A stretch of 27,889 nt of DNA from JBKEDH01 sp047975295 (GTDB taxonomy: Bacteria > Bacteroidota > Bacteroidia > Flavobacteriales > Flavobacteriaceae), in NCBI GenBank assembly GCA_047975295.1, contig JBKEDH010000084.1:1-27889 (forward strand). The letters are read 5' to 3'. Of the stretch, positions 13,543-22,083 are shown one piece after another. The stretch's first letter is position 1. Every line of letters starts with the position of its first letter. A program made the position numbers and the translations under genes. The notes beneath the pieces were generated by a model. That model made no database searches and was not told the origin of the DNA. It worked only from the letters and a program-made list of their open reading frames with translations.

Positions 13543-14184
13543 TTACAATTTTCGTTTATTGGCCTCGATTTCGATGAACTCTGGTAAATAGTTGGGTGTG
13601 CAGCCTTTCGATACGATTTCGCCTTTGTAAAGGCCCGTTTTTTTTCCAAGTTTAATACAACGTGTACGGTATTGTTTGTCGAAAATACCAATCCATCCTG
13701 CTGTAAAGTTCATGGCCCACTGGACTTCCGGTACTTCTTTTACGATGTTGGATTCTATATGAAGCAGTAGTTCTTCGGTGTTGTTTGGTGGTGTTTGCCC
13801 CGTCCATCTTAATCGTCCTTGGTAATACCAATATGTACGTCTTTGAAGCGAAGCAGAGCTATTTTTCCAGGATTGTATTAGGGCGATATTTTTTTTAGAT
13901 TTAGTAAGTTGATTGGCCATTAACCAATCCATTAAGTGGTTGCGTTCATAAAAAGTATGGATTTGTATGTCTTTATCAAGCTGATTAAGAAAATCTCCAG
14001 ACAGGAGTTTGTTATCCATAATTAAGATGGCTAATAGTCTTGGCAAAAAATTTTCTGTAGCCCATAATTCCATTGCCAGTCCATGGTCTTTTTTAATGTC
14101 TTTTGCAAGTTTTCGTAGGTCGCCCAATTTGGTCTTATTATTAATGTGTTTTAAGATACTTTCTGCTTTTGAAGATAATTCCAT
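13543..14184 (-). CDS. DNA-alkylation-repair-like (AlkD-type HEAT) protein
   Basis: A 213-residue soluble helical protein matching the DNA alkylation repair enzyme family. It has an N-terminal amphipathic segment with KLGDLRKLAKDIKKDHGLAMELWATENFLPRLLAILIMD, a central HLMDWLMANQLTKSK unit, an aromatic-rich RRTYWYYQGRLRW unit and a C-terminal VQWAMNFTAGWIG unit. The order and tryptophans fit AlkD-like HEAT repeats that hold damaged DNA. The catalytic Asp/Trp set of true AlkD glycosylases cannot be confirmed by eye, so glycosylase activity is uncertain. It converges on the haem-binding gene with copy A of the repeat between them. Copy B lies upstream. Confidence 0.7.
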   Translation of the reverse strand: MELSSKAESILKHINNKTKLGDLRKLAKDIKKDHGLAMELWATENFLPRLLAILIMDNKLLSGDFLNQLDKDIQIHTFYERNHLMDWLMANQLTKSKKNIALIQSWKNSSASLQRRTYWYYQGRLRWTGQTPPNNTEELLLHIESNIVKEVPEVQWAMNFTAGWIGIFDKQYRTRCIKLGKKTGLYKGEIVSKGCTPNYLPEFIEIEANKRKL

Positions 14185-14355
14185 ATTTGCTGTTTTTAAT
14201 CGCTAGTACCCAAGAGTCATAAAAAAGAAACTCTTCAGAAATCTTTACTTTTGAATTGAACAAAAAAAATCAAAATATATGACTTTTCAGGTACAGTAAA
14301 AATACAAAACTACCCATAATCTGTCAAATACTTGCTTAATTCCTACTTGGTTATT

Positions 14356-14515
14356 GAACTCGTTTAAACTTTTTGGATTGAAGCGAAAATTAGTAGATTT
14401 TTGTTCAGTTGAAGGCTTTTTTGAGTTGCATAGCAGGGCTATGGAAAGACAAAAAGACAAAAAATGAGCAAAAAATTGCAATTTTTTAGCTAATTGAAAA
14501 AGTTTAAACGAGTTC
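14356..14515 (+). repeat. Repeat family copy B (160 bp, MITE-like)
   Basis: Bounded by perfect 19-bp terminal inverted repeats: GAACTCGTTTAAACTTTTT at 14356-14374 and its complement at 14497-14515. The interior is non-coding and contains TTGAGTTGCATAGCAGGG. It is inverted relative to copies C and D. Over the conserved 82 bases at one end it differs from copy C at three positions. A clear target-site duplication is not evident (flanks TTATT and ATTGT). Confidence 0.85.
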
Positions 14516-14802
14516 ATTGTATAGCTGTGTCCAAAAGTACCAATCCGTACTCTTATTAATTACTGATGTTACTCACAAAAAGTATTAAATTAGAGATATA
14601 AATGTTAATAATCTCTTAGATTTATACACAGACTATATTATTGGTCACCCCAATCTATAGCGCAACTACGGGTCTATCCTGTGTAACTAACAATAAAGGA
14701 TTTATGATTTTTTAGAAATGAGGATGAAAACTAAAAAAGAATTTCATTTTTTTTTAAAACTATGGATTTCAAATCTATAGTGGTTTATTGTAAAAAAAAT
14801 CA

Positions 14803-14810
14803 TATATTTG
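14803..14810 (+). promoter_or_regulatory. Predicted -7 element of the OmpA-family gene
   Basis: TATATTTG matches TAnnTTTG and lies 41 bases before the ATG at 14852. No TTTG is found at the standard spacing; a TTTATTG at 14784-14790 is a weak candidate. Confidence 0.45.
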
Positions 14811-14851
14811 CTGCCTTTTTAAGAGAATATTAATAGATTAATTTATAAAAA

Positions 14852-17023
14852 ATGCAAAAAAAAATTCTTTCAATAATTCTTATAATTACAGCTGTTTTTA
14901 GTGGTGAATCTCAATCTTATAGTGGGTTTTTAACCGATAATTATAGTGGCGTTAATAGTGTTATTTCCAATCCTGCCAATGTAGTCGACTCTCGTTTTAA
15001 AGCCGATATTAATATAGCAGGAATTAGTACATTTGTTGCTAACGATTATTATGGTGTTAATATTTTTGATGCTATAAAGGATAGTTATGATTTTGATTTA
15101 GATGCTAAAAAATCACCTTCAACCAATAACAATGCTAATTTTAATGTCGATATTTTAGGACCTTCATTCATGTTTAACCTAACTCAAAATAGTTCTTTGG
15201 CAATATTTACGCGGGGCAGAACATTTTTTAATGTTAATGAAGTAAATGGTCATACCATTGATGCTGTTGAAGATGATACAATCGACGATTTCTCTGTAAA
15301 CGAAGGTAATTTTAATACTTTTGCTCAAGCATGGGCAGAACTCGGTGTAACCTTTGCAAGAGTCTTAATAAATAACAATCAACATTTTTTAAAAGGAGGT
15401 ATTACTCTAAAATATTTACAAGGAGGAGGAAGTGCTTACGCCTTTGGTAAAAATGTAACAGCCAATTTTGATGCCGATGCCATTAACATAGGTGGAGGCG
15501 TTACTACAGGTGAATTAGTAACAACTGGAGAAGTAACCTATGCCCGTAGTGCTAATTTTGATGATGATAATTACGATTACGAACTACCCAAAAATGCTAA
15601 CGGATTTGGTGCAGATTTAGGTTTTGTTTACGAGTGGAGACCAAACCAAAATAACCATACCACAACAAATACCAGTGGTAATACATATAGCCATAAAAAT
15701 GAAAATAAATATAAATTAAAATTAGGACTTTCTATTACCGATTTTGGTTCTATTAAGTACAAAGATGGTATAGAAGAAGTATTTGATATTAATAATACAG
15801 TTGCCGAAAATGATATTGATAATGAAGACAATATTTCAGATATTTTAAATAACCTATACACAAGAACCAGTAATACCAATGGTTATAAAACACATTTACC
15901 AACGGCTTTGCACTTAAATGCCGATTGGAGTTTTAGTAGTAAATTTTACTTAAACTTAAATACCGATTTATCACTCGTAAATAAAAACAAAGAGAATGCC
16001 AGCCATATAAGTAACGTGGTATCTTTAACACCTCGTTTTGAAAGCAGATGGTTTAGTTTTTATTTACCACTTAATGTTGTTGAAAGTAGTGGTTTTCAAA
16101 TGGGAGCAGGCTTACGAGCCGGACCGTTATACATAGGTTCTGGTTCTCTACTTTCCGTCTTAGTAGACGATAATAGTAAAGGAGCCGATGTATATGCTGG
16201 TATAAAAATCCCTATTTATCAAGGTAAAGCTAAAGATAGAGATGGCGATGGCGTTATTAACAAATTAGATAGTTGTCCAAAGGTACCTGGACCAGCCGAA
16301 AATAATGGCTGTCCTTGGCAGGATACAGATAGTGATGGTGTGTTTGATAATGAGGATAATTGTATAGAAACAGCTGGCCCTGTTGAAAATAATGGTTGCC
16401 CGTGGGGAGATAAAGATAATGATGGTATTTTAGACAATATTGATAAATGTCCTGAAATTCCTGGATTAGAAGCTTTCTCCGGTTGTCCTGATACCGATGG
16501 TGATGGCATTCAAGACTCGATAGATAAATGCCCTAACGAGGTAGGAACAGTATCAAACAATGGATGTCCTTGGAAAGATACCGATGGTGATGGTGTTTAT
16601 GATAAAGATGATAAGTGTCCCGAAACAAAAGGAACGATTGCCAATTCTGGATGTCCCGAAATAACAAAAGAAGTACAGCAAGCCTTAAACTCTTATGCGA
16701 AGACAATATTATTCAATACAGCTAAATCAACCATAAAATCAGAGTCACATACTGTGTTAAACGATATAATAGGAGTTTTAAACCAATATCCAAATGCTAA
16801 ATTTTCAATAGAAGGTCACACCGATAGTGTAGGTAGTAGTACGAGTAACCAAAGACTTTCAGAATATAGAGCAAGTGCAGTAATGACATTTTTGATTGAA
16901 AATGGCATATCTTCAAGCCGATTAACTTCTCTTGGTTATGGCGAAAGTAAACCCATTTCAGATAATAATACAGCAGAAGGACGTGCTAGAAATCGAAGAG
17001 TAGAAATTAATTTAGTAAAGTAG
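14852..17023 (+). CDS. Outer-membrane protein with thrombospondin type 3 repeats and OmpA domain
   Basis: A 723-residue secreted protein. A signal peptide (MQKKILSIILIITAVFSGESQ) precedes a beta-barrel region (about 22-455) beginning SYSGFLTDNYSGVNSVISNPANVVDSRF, which resembles the DUF5723-type barrel. Residues about 462-595 hold five calcium-binding thrombospondin type 3 repeats (DxDGDG...DxCP units separated by NNGCPW). The C-terminal OmpA domain (about 605-723) has FSIEGHTDSVGSSTSNQRLSEYRA and GRARNRRVEI, the peptidoglycan-binding signature. It should tether the outer membrane to the cell wall through a rigid, Ca-dependent stalk. It is monocistronic, with its own promoter and a strong terminator. 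Codons are more AT-rich and rely more on AAT/GAT than the cco genes. Confidence 0.88.
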   Translation: MQKKILSIILIITAVFSGESQSYSGFLTDNYSGVNSVISNPANVVDSRFKADINIAGISTFVANDYYGVNIFDAIKDSYDFDLDAKKSPSTNNNANFNVDILGPSFMFNLTQNSSLAIFTRGRTFFNVNEVNGHTIDAVEDDTIDDFSVNEGNFNTFAQAWAELGVTFARVLINNNQHFLKGGITLKYLQGGGSAYAFGKNVTANFDADAINIGGGVTTGELVTTGEVTYARSANFDDDNYDYELPKNANGFGADLGFVYEWRPNQNNHTTTNTSGNTYSHKNENKYKLKLGLSITDFGSIKYKDGIEEVFDINNTVAENDIDNEDNISDILNNLYTRTSNTNGYKTHLPTALHLNADWSFSSKFYLNLNTDLSLVNKNKENASHISNVVSLTPRFESRWFSFYLPLNVVESSGFQMGAGLRAGPLYIGSGSLLSVLVDDNSKGADVYAGIKIPIYQGKAKDRDGDGVINKLDSCPKVPGPAENNGCPWQDTDSDGVFDNEDNCIETAGPVENNGCPWGDKDNDGILDNIDKCPEIPGLEAFSGCPDTDGDGIQDSIDKCPNEVGTVSNNGCPWKDTDGDGVYDKDDKCPETKGTIANSGCPEITKEVQQALNSYAKTILFNTAKSTIKSESHTVLNDIIGVLNQYPNAKFSIEGHTDSVGSSTSNQRLSEYRASAVMTFLIENGISSSRLTSLGYGESKPISDNNTAEGRARNRRVEINLVK

Positions 17024-17044
17024 CAAGAACATAGAAATGATATT

Positions 17045-17074
17045 AAAAATCCCGAAAATACTTCGGGATTTTTT
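17045..17074 (+). terminator. Intrinsic terminator after the OmpA-family gene
   Basis: A perfect 12-bp stem (AAAAATCCCGAA, 17045-17056, with TTCGGGATTTTT, 17062-17073) with a five-base loop is followed directly by the T-tract. It starts 22 bases after the stop codon. This is the clearest rho-independent terminator in the window. Confidence 0.9.
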
Positions 17075-17254
17075 ATTGAATTTAAATAAAAATTTCATTA
17101 ATATTTCTAACCCGTTGTGTGTTTTAAACAATACTGATTTTAATATTGTAAATATTTCTATTAAAGATAAATTTGTTATTGAACAAATGCTCTTTTAGCT
17201 ATCGTGGGACTGATTATATTTATACTCTTTACAGAAATAAGTATTTAAGATATT

Positions 17255-17286
17255 GCTTCAACTCAAAAGGTTAAATGAGTTCTATG
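17255..17286 (+). repeat. Repeat family copy E (decayed right end)
   Basis: GCTTCAACTCAAAAGG followed by TTAAATGAGTTCTATG resembles the right end of copy D, including the TTCTATG beyond the terminal repeat. A possible decayed left end begins TATTGAAC at 17178, with the same TATT flank seen before copies B and C, but similarity beyond that is weak. It sits in the gap before the 3' end of the HAD gene. Confidence 0.4.
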
Positions 17287-17306
17287 AAGAAGTGGTGTTA
17301 AATGAA

Positions 17307-17966
17307 TTAACAAAACCGATTTTTAATTTTTTCATAATACAGTTCGTTAAAATTTTCCACTATTAGATCGGCTAAGCTATAATCTTGGTTTTTGGAGTGT
17401 TCGCTGTTGTATGCAGTACAAAAAATACCGGCAGCTTTGGCAGCTTTAATGCCATTAGTAGCATCTTCAATAACCATGCATTCGTTACGGTTATAACCGG
17501 TCGATTTGGCTGCTTTGATAAAAATTTCGGGATGTGGTTTCGATTCTTTTAGGTCGGCACCGCTAAATTTAGCCTTAAAATAGGGGTTTAAATTGAAGCG
17601 TTCGAAAATGCGCTCTATATTTGGCATGGAGGCCGAAGAGCCCAATACCAAGGTTAGTCCGTTGGAGTGGTAATTCTGTATCAAGTCCCAAACCCCATCG
17701 ATAAGGGCAAAGGTGTTATCGTTATTAAAATAATCGTCGAAATAATTTCGTTTTAGGGCAACTAAGGTTTCGGGTGTTTCGTTTAAATTGAAAGTATCGC
17801 ACAATGTTCTGCATATTTTTATGGTGGATTGCCCTGTAAACGATTCGTAAAGTGCGTTGGATACTTTGATACCAACCGCTTTAAACATTTGTTGATACGC
17901 TTTATAGTGTAATGGCTCGCTGTTTATTATAACCCCGTCCATATCGAAAATAACGGCTTTTAGCAT
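17307..17966 (-). CDS. HAD-superfamily hydrolase, beta-phosphoglucomutase-like
   Basis: A 219-residue cytoplasmic enzyme of HAD subfamily I. Motif I is FDMDGVI (nucleophile Asp8, acid/base Asp10). A helical cap (about 15-85) follows, then motif II LVLGSSAS (about 105-112), the motif III Lys in LKESKPHPEIF, and motif IV VIEDATNGIKAAKAAG. The SEPLHYKAYQ segment after motif I and the cap type resemble beta-phosphoglucomutase or 2-deoxyglucose-6-phosphatase-like members, so the substrate is probably a sugar phosphate, though not determinable here. It has a TAnnTTTG promoter and is flanked by repeat copies E and C, suggesting an isolated transcription unit. Confidence 0.8.
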   Translation of the reverse strand: MLKAVIFDMDGVIINSEPLHYKAYQQMFKAVGIKVSNALYESFTGQSTIKICRTLCDTFNLNETPETLVALKRNYFDDYFNNDNTFALIDGVWDLIQNYHSNGLTLVLGSSASMPNIERIFERFNLNPYFKAKFSGADLKESKPHPEIFIKAAKSTGYNRNECMVIEDATNGIKAAKAAGIFCTAYNSEHSKNQDYSLADLIVENFNELYYEKIKNRFC

Positions 17967-17980
17967 ACTTTATTTTTTAA

Positions 17981-17988
17981 CAAAGATA
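17981..17988 (-). promoter_or_regulatory. Predicted -7 element of the HAD gene
   Basis: On the minus strand this reads TATCTTTG, an exact TAnnTTTG match, 15 bases before the ATG at 17966. A TTTA at 18009-18012, 20 bases upstream, is a one-mismatch -33 motif. Confidence 0.5.
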
Positions 17989-18054
17989 CTAATACCTAAT
18001 ATACCGTTAAAGATATTTGTGTAAATCGGGTTTTAAAAACGGTTTATTGGTATT

Positions 18055-18212
18055 GAACTCGTTTAAACTTTTTCAATTGGCTAAAAAATAGCATCTTTTT
18101 ACTTATTCTTTGTCTTTTTCCTTCCGTAACCCTGCTATGCAACTCAAAAAAGCCTTCAACCGAACAAAAATCTTCTAATTTTCGCCTCAATCCAAAAAGT
18201 TTAAACGAGTTT
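18055..18212 (-). repeat. Repeat family copy C (158 bp, MITE-like)
   Basis: It begins GAACTCGTTTAAACTTTTT and ends with the complement of the same sequence with only the last base changed, so 18 of 19 terminal positions pair. It is in the opposite orientation to copy B. The left 34 bases and right 82 bases are nearly identical to copy B read on the other strand, while the centre has diverged. It lies between the 3' end of ribBA and the promoter of the HAD gene, both minus-strand genes. Confidence 0.85.
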
Positions 18213-18265
18213 ACTGCTTACTTCTGTTTATAAAAAGTATGAAAATTTTTTCTATTAAAAAATAA

Positions 18266-19411
18266 TTAATATGTTACGTAATCTACAATTTCCAGACCGT
18301 AACCAATCATACCCACTCGTTTTATTTTTTCGCTATTTGTAATTAACCTAAGTTTGTGTATGTTTAAATCGTGGAGTATTTGCGCACCGATACCAAAATC
18401 GCGAGAATCCATATTTATTTTTGGAGCTTTGGAAACGGTACTTTTTTCTTGGTGTTCTTTAAGAAATGTTAACTGCTTTAAAATATTGGTTGTTTGAACT
18501 TCTTGGTTTATAAAAATAATGGCTCCTTTTTCGGCCTCATTAATTACCTTGAACATGGCATTAAGTTCATCGTCGATATTATGGGTTAAAACGCCCAAGA
18601 TGTCGTGGTTTAAAAGCGTTGAATTTATTCTGGTAAGAATGTCTTCGTTATCGTTCCAAAGGCCTTTGGTTAATGCAATATGGATTTGGTTGTTAGTGGT
18701 TTGTTTGTATGCCCGTAACCTAAAGCTTCCAAAACGGGTTTCGATTTGAAAATCTTCCTTTTTTTCAATGAGGGAATCGTGCTGCATCCTGTAAGCCACC
18801 AGATCTTCGATGGAAACAATTTTTAAATCTAATTGTTGGGCTATTTCCATAAGTTGAGGCAATCGGGCCATAGAGCCGTCTTCGTTCATTATTTCCACGA
18901 TAACTCCGGCAGGATTTAATTCGGCAAGTCTTGCAAAATCGATAGCAGCTTCGGTGTGTCCCGTACGGCGTAAAACACCACCTTCTTTGGCTACCAAGGG
19001 AAAAATATGTCCCGGTCGGGCCAGTTCCCACGATTTGGTGGTTTCGTTAACAAGGGCTTTAACGGTTTTGGCTCTATCACCGGCCGAAATACCGGTTGTT
19101 ACGCCATTGCCCTTTAAATCGACCGAAACGGTAAATGCAGTTTCCATTTGATCGGTATTATTTTTAACCATCATGTTAAGCTCCAGCTCTTTACAACGTT
19201 TTTCGGTAAGTGGTACACAGATAAGTCCACGACCTTTAGTAGCCATAAAGTTTATTATTTCGGGTGTTACCTTGTCGGCAGCAACTAAAAAGTCACCTTC
19301 GTTCTCTCTGTTTTCATCATCTACAACAATTATAACTTTACCATTTTTAATGTCTTCTATTGCTTCGCTAATTGTATTAAGCTTAATTTCCAAAGGGCTT
19401 ACTTGTGTCAT
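18266..19411 (-). CDS. ribB: RibB (DHBP synthase) fused to a cysteine-less RibA-like domain
   Basis: A 381-residue riboflavin-pathway protein. Residues about 10-208 form 3,4-dihydroxy-2-butanone 4-phosphate synthase: DDENRENEGDFLVAA (acidic metal/substrate site), GISAGDRAKT, RPGHIFPL and RRTGHTEAAID are all intact. Residues about 215-381 follow the GTP cyclohydrolase II fold (TRFGSFRLRAY ... DSRDFGIGAQILHDLNIHKLRLITNS). However, the zinc-binding Cys cluster of RibA (C-x10-C-x-C) is absent; the matching region ILTRINSTLLNHDILGVLTH has no Cys at all. GTP cyclohydrolase activity is therefore unlikely, and a separate RibA must exist elsewhere. It is the last gene of the tpx-to-ribBA operon, 29 bases after lptG. 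Confidence 0.88.
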   Translation of the reverse strand: MTQVSPLEIKLNTISEAIEDIKNGKVIIVVDDENRENEGDFLVAADKVTPEIINFMATKGRGLICVPLTEKRCKELELNMMVKNNTDQMETAFTVSVDLKGNGVTTGISAGDRAKTVKALVNETTKSWELARPGHIFPLVAKEGGVLRRTGHTEAAIDFARLAELNPAGVIVEIMNEDGSMARLPQLMEIAQQLDLKIVSIEDLVAYRMQHDSLIEKKEDFQIETRFGSFRLRAYKQTTNNQIHIALTKGLWNDNEDILTRINSTLLNHDILGVLTHNIDDELNAMFKVINEAEKGAIIFINQEVQTTNILKQLTFLKEHQEKSTVSKAPKINMDSRDFGIGAQILHDLNIHKLRLITNSEKIKRVGMIGYGLEIVDYVTY

Positions 19412-19440
19412 GTGTTTTGTTTATGCCGCAAAGATATGGC

Positions 19441-21414
19441 TTATTTTAAAGAATTTAAACAATCTTGTTTAAGTGCTTCTTTCATTTTAGAACTAAAAAG
19501 AAGATGGGTAACAAAATATAAAGGAAAACCAATAACAATAAGAACCATATTGGGTAGTATGTTTTTCTTATTTAGATATTTGCTTAAGGTTACCATGTTG
19601 ATTATGGATTTGATATAGTATATAACAAATAAAAACAAGGAAACCAGACTAAGTTGTAGAGCAGCGGAAGCCAACGAAGGTAAATTGTTGTTTGCAAAAA
19701 CAAAATGCAATACCAGTAATAGTACGCCAATACAGTATAGTACGATTGCAAATTTCGAGTGTACAGCATAATCTTTATAAATCTTTTCGGTTGTATCGAA
19801 AGCTTTATTTATGGTAACTCCCTGCTCTCTAATATCGGACGTGTCGAATCTGCGTTGGTTTAAAATTTTAATAGCTTCGTAGCGGATGTTTTCATCAAAA
19901 CCGGAATCTTCGTAGTTATTGATAGTGTTAATCAACTCGTTATTTTCATAGGTATTTAAAAACGCATAGTTGATACTATTTTTAGGTTTAATGTTAAGGG
20001 CTTTTTTAAGGGGCTCTATAATATTGTCGAATTCGAACAGACCTTTATCCTGTGTGGCCCGTCTAGTTAAAAATATGCTTAAAGGAAGCATGACCAAAGT
20101 GGAAAACCAGCTTGCCAAAATAGGATTAAAATTACCACTTTTGGCACTATTGGTGGCAAAAATACCTATAAAATGATAGGTTAAAAACAGAATGATGGCA
20201 ATAACCATAGGTAGTCCTATGCCGCCTTTTCTTATTAAAGCGCCAAGAGGTGCGCCTACAAAGAATAAAATAACACAGACTACTCCAAGAGCGAATTTTT
20301 CATGTAACGAAATAAGGTGCCTGTTAATTAATATTCGAGATGTGCTTAATGTGCTTTCTTGATTTTTAATGATTTGTGAAGCACTTGTGGCAGACCGATT
20401 GGCCAAATCGATTAACTGTAGTTTTTTGTTTGTATCGAAAAGATTTAAAATTGGCCCTAAGTAGGTAGAATCGTTTTCTTTTGTATTGGTTTTGGGTGTG
20501 GGTGTATTGGGTTTTATAATACCCGAACGCTGGGCTAAATTTTTGGAAAAACTTTGTATGTTATTGTTTTGTTTTAAATGAAGAGAATCGACGGCATAGC
20601 TTAAATCGGAAATATTAAGCATGGAGTACTTATCGGTTTGCGATTTTTCGTCTAAATCAACTTCATTCAGTTCGGTCAAGTCTATATTGATAATATACTT
20701 TTGAAAAGTACTTTTTGCAAAAGGTTTCTTTTCTCTAGATTTTGATGTTTTTGTAGCAATATCGGTATAATAATTGCCGTCCCTCAAAATAAGTTGTAAT
20801 ACGTTGGAATCCTTTTCGCCAAAAAGTTCTCCTGTTTTGGATTTTATTGCGGTAGCATTTGTACGGTTGTCACTGCCCTTTATATGTATGGTAACATCGT
20901 CTAAAAACTGGTCGGTATCACCATGTTTTTTTGCAAACTTAATATTATAGTTGCCTACTTCGTTAAATTGTCCCTCGACCAATAACATAGCAGGTTTTAC
21001 TTTGGTAATATTACGCCTTAGGTTAAGTGAGTTTAATTCGGCCCAAGGGATTACGTTGTTTGCAAAGAAAAAAGTTGTAATACCCAGAATAACAATAAAA
21101 ATACTTAAACCGGACATGGCTCGTTGTAACGAGATTCCCGTCGATTTCATGGCGGCAAATTCATAATTTTCGGCAAAGCTACCAAACACCATTATAGACG
21201 ATAATAAAATGGTTAACGGTAATACCAAAGGCATAAGCTTTGGCAGAAAATAGATAATAAATTTTGCTATTACACCAATATCCAGATCTTTACCCGCCAA
21301 CTCTTTTATGTACAGCCAAATAGTCTGTAAAATAAATATTAGAACAAGTATTAAAAATACACTAATAAATGTTTTAAGGTAAGTGGTTAGTATGTAGCGG
21401 TCTAATATTTTCAA
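19441..21414 (-). CDS. LptF/LptG-type permease of the lipopolysaccharide export system
   Basis: A 657-residue inner-membrane protein of the YjgP/YjgQ family. Three N-terminal helices (MKILDRYILTTYLKTFISVFLILVLIFIL ... LPLTILLSSIMVFGSFAENYEFAAMKSTGISL) are followed by a large periplasmic beta-jellyroll segment (about 130-370), then three helices including GVVCVILFFVGAPLGALIRKGG. LptF/G form the transmembrane part of the ABC complex (with LptB) that extracts LPS from the inner membrane. The protein is much longer than the roughly 360-residue Proteobacterial versions. It has an extra C-terminal region (about 470-657) containing two or three further helices, and an enlarged central domain. It lies 11 bases downstream of lolA and is co-transcribed with it. 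Confidence 0.88.
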   Translation of the reverse strand: MKILDRYILTTYLKTFISVFLILVLIFILQTIWLYIKELAGKDLDIGVIAKFIIYFLPKLMPLVLPLTILLSSIMVFGSFAENYEFAAMKSTGISLQRAMSGLSIFIVILGITTFFFANNVIPWAELNSLNLRRNITKVKPAMLLVEGQFNEVGNYNIKFAKKHGDTDQFLDDVTIHIKGSDNRTNATAIKSKTGELFGEKDSNVLQLILRDGNYYTDIATKTSKSREKKPFAKSTFQKYIINIDLTELNEVDLDEKSQTDKYSMLNISDLSYAVDSLHLKQNNNIQSFSKNLAQRSGIIKPNTPTPKTNTKENDSTYLGPILNLFDTNKKLQLIDLANRSATSASQIIKNQESTLSTSRILINRHLISLHEKFALGVVCVILFFVGAPLGALIRKGGIGLPMVIAIILFLTYHFIGIFATNSAKSGNFNPILASWFSTLVMLPLSIFLTRRATQDKGLFEFDNIIEPLKKALNIKPKNSINYAFLNTYENNELINTINNYEDSGFDENIRYEAIKILNQRRFDTSDIREQGVTINKAFDTTEKIYKDYAVHSKFAIVLYCIGVLLLVLHFVFANNNLPSLASAALQLSLVSLFLFVIYYIKSIINMVTLSKYLNKKNILPNMVLIVIGFPLYFVTHLLFSSKMKEALKQDCLNSLK

Positions 21415-21425
21415 GCGGTATGGCC

Positions 21426-22067
21426 CTAATCTATATTGTTAATGTAATAATCTTTGTATTTGTCGGCATCAAAAGTAAATAATGATTTCGATAAAGGTTC
21501 GTTAGTTTTAAACGAAGTTATGGTGAGTATGGTTTTTGTCTTATTTTTTCCTACTTGAATAAGATTATAGATGTGTTTGGTTTGCTTATCGATGCCAAGT
21601 AAGATATAATCTATTTCTGAGTTGGAATCGATGGACGAAAGCTTTACATATTGTATTTTTCGACCATTAATATTTTGTTCGATATCCATTTTATAGGTGT
21701 AGCCATCTTGATAGAAAGACAGCATTTTACTTGGGGTAATGGCATCTTCGTCGTTAATATCGTTCGAAGAAATGGTTACTTCTTCATCTTCCGAACTAAT
21801 GCTGTAAAGTTTTGTTCCATCGAAAAGGCGGGTAATGCCCAAAATATTCAATTTATATTTTTCACCCTGAAGCACCACGTCGCCTTTGGTTTCTTGTTTA
21901 ATGTTTTCGGTGGTATTTTCCAGAATGTATTTAAACGATATCGAAATATTGTCATAGCTTTTAACCTTTTCCGATACTTGTTTTAAAAGTGATTTTGCTT
22001 GATCTTGGGCAAAAAGGTTTAATGTTAGGATGGTTAAAACAACAGTTGTAATAATTTTAAGTTTCAT
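21426..22067 (-). CDS. lolA: LolA-family outer-membrane lipoprotein carrier
   Basis: A 213-residue periplasmic protein. The signal peptide MKLKIITTVVLTILTLNLFAQ is followed by the LolA-like half-barrel: LLKQVSEKVKSYDNISISFKYILEN, KGDVVLQGEKYKLNILGITRLFDGTKLYSISSEDEEV, and later strands ending in EPLSKSLFTFDADKYKDY. LolA ferries lipoproteins from the LolCDE exporter to the outer membrane. Bacteroidota LolA-like proteins diverge from E. coli LolA, and some related proteins transfer other lipids, so the exact cargo is inferred. It lies 16 bases after ftsK and 11 before the lptG-type permease, consistent with a joint role in envelope biogenesis. Confidence 0.85.
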   Translation of the reverse strand: MKLKIITTVVLTILTLNLFAQDQAKSLLKQVSEKVKSYDNISISFKYILENTTENIKQETKGDVVLQGEKYKLNILGITRLFDGTKLYSISSEDEEVTISSNDINDEDAITPSKMLSFYQDGYTYKMDIEQNINGRKIQYVKLSSIDSNSEIDYILLGIDKQTKHIYNLIQVGKNKTKTILTITSFKTNEPLSKSLFTFDADKYKDYYINNID

Positions 22068-22083
22068 CTTTATATAATATTAA

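Larger units (their letters stand above)
14185..14851. other. 667-base gene-free stretch
   Basis: It contains the leader of the AlkD-like gene, repeat copy B (14356-14515), about 290 bases of AT-rich DNA with no credible ORF (the longest ATG frames are about 20 codons), an imperfect CTATGGATTT/AAATCTATAG inverted repeat near 14760-14780, and the promoter of the OmpA-family gene. I see no RNA gene or further mobile element. Confidence 0.6.

Noticed and set aside
14287..14517. 76-codon frame covering repeat copy B
   Set aside because: It lies almost wholly inside the non-coding repeat, and the equivalent frame is not preserved in copies C and D.
14721..14783. 20-codon ATG frame before the OmpA-family gene
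   Set aside because: Very short, built around a T/A homopolymer run, with no supporting context.
18765..19031. 88-codon open frame antisense-frame companion within ribBA
   Set aside because: It lies on the same strand in another frame inside the well-supported ribBA, with a Gly/Arg/Ser-rich composition typical of a shadow frame.
21651..21986. 111-codon frame opposite lolA
   Set aside because: Phe/Ile/Asn-rich shadow frame; lolA on the other strand has signal peptide and family motifs.
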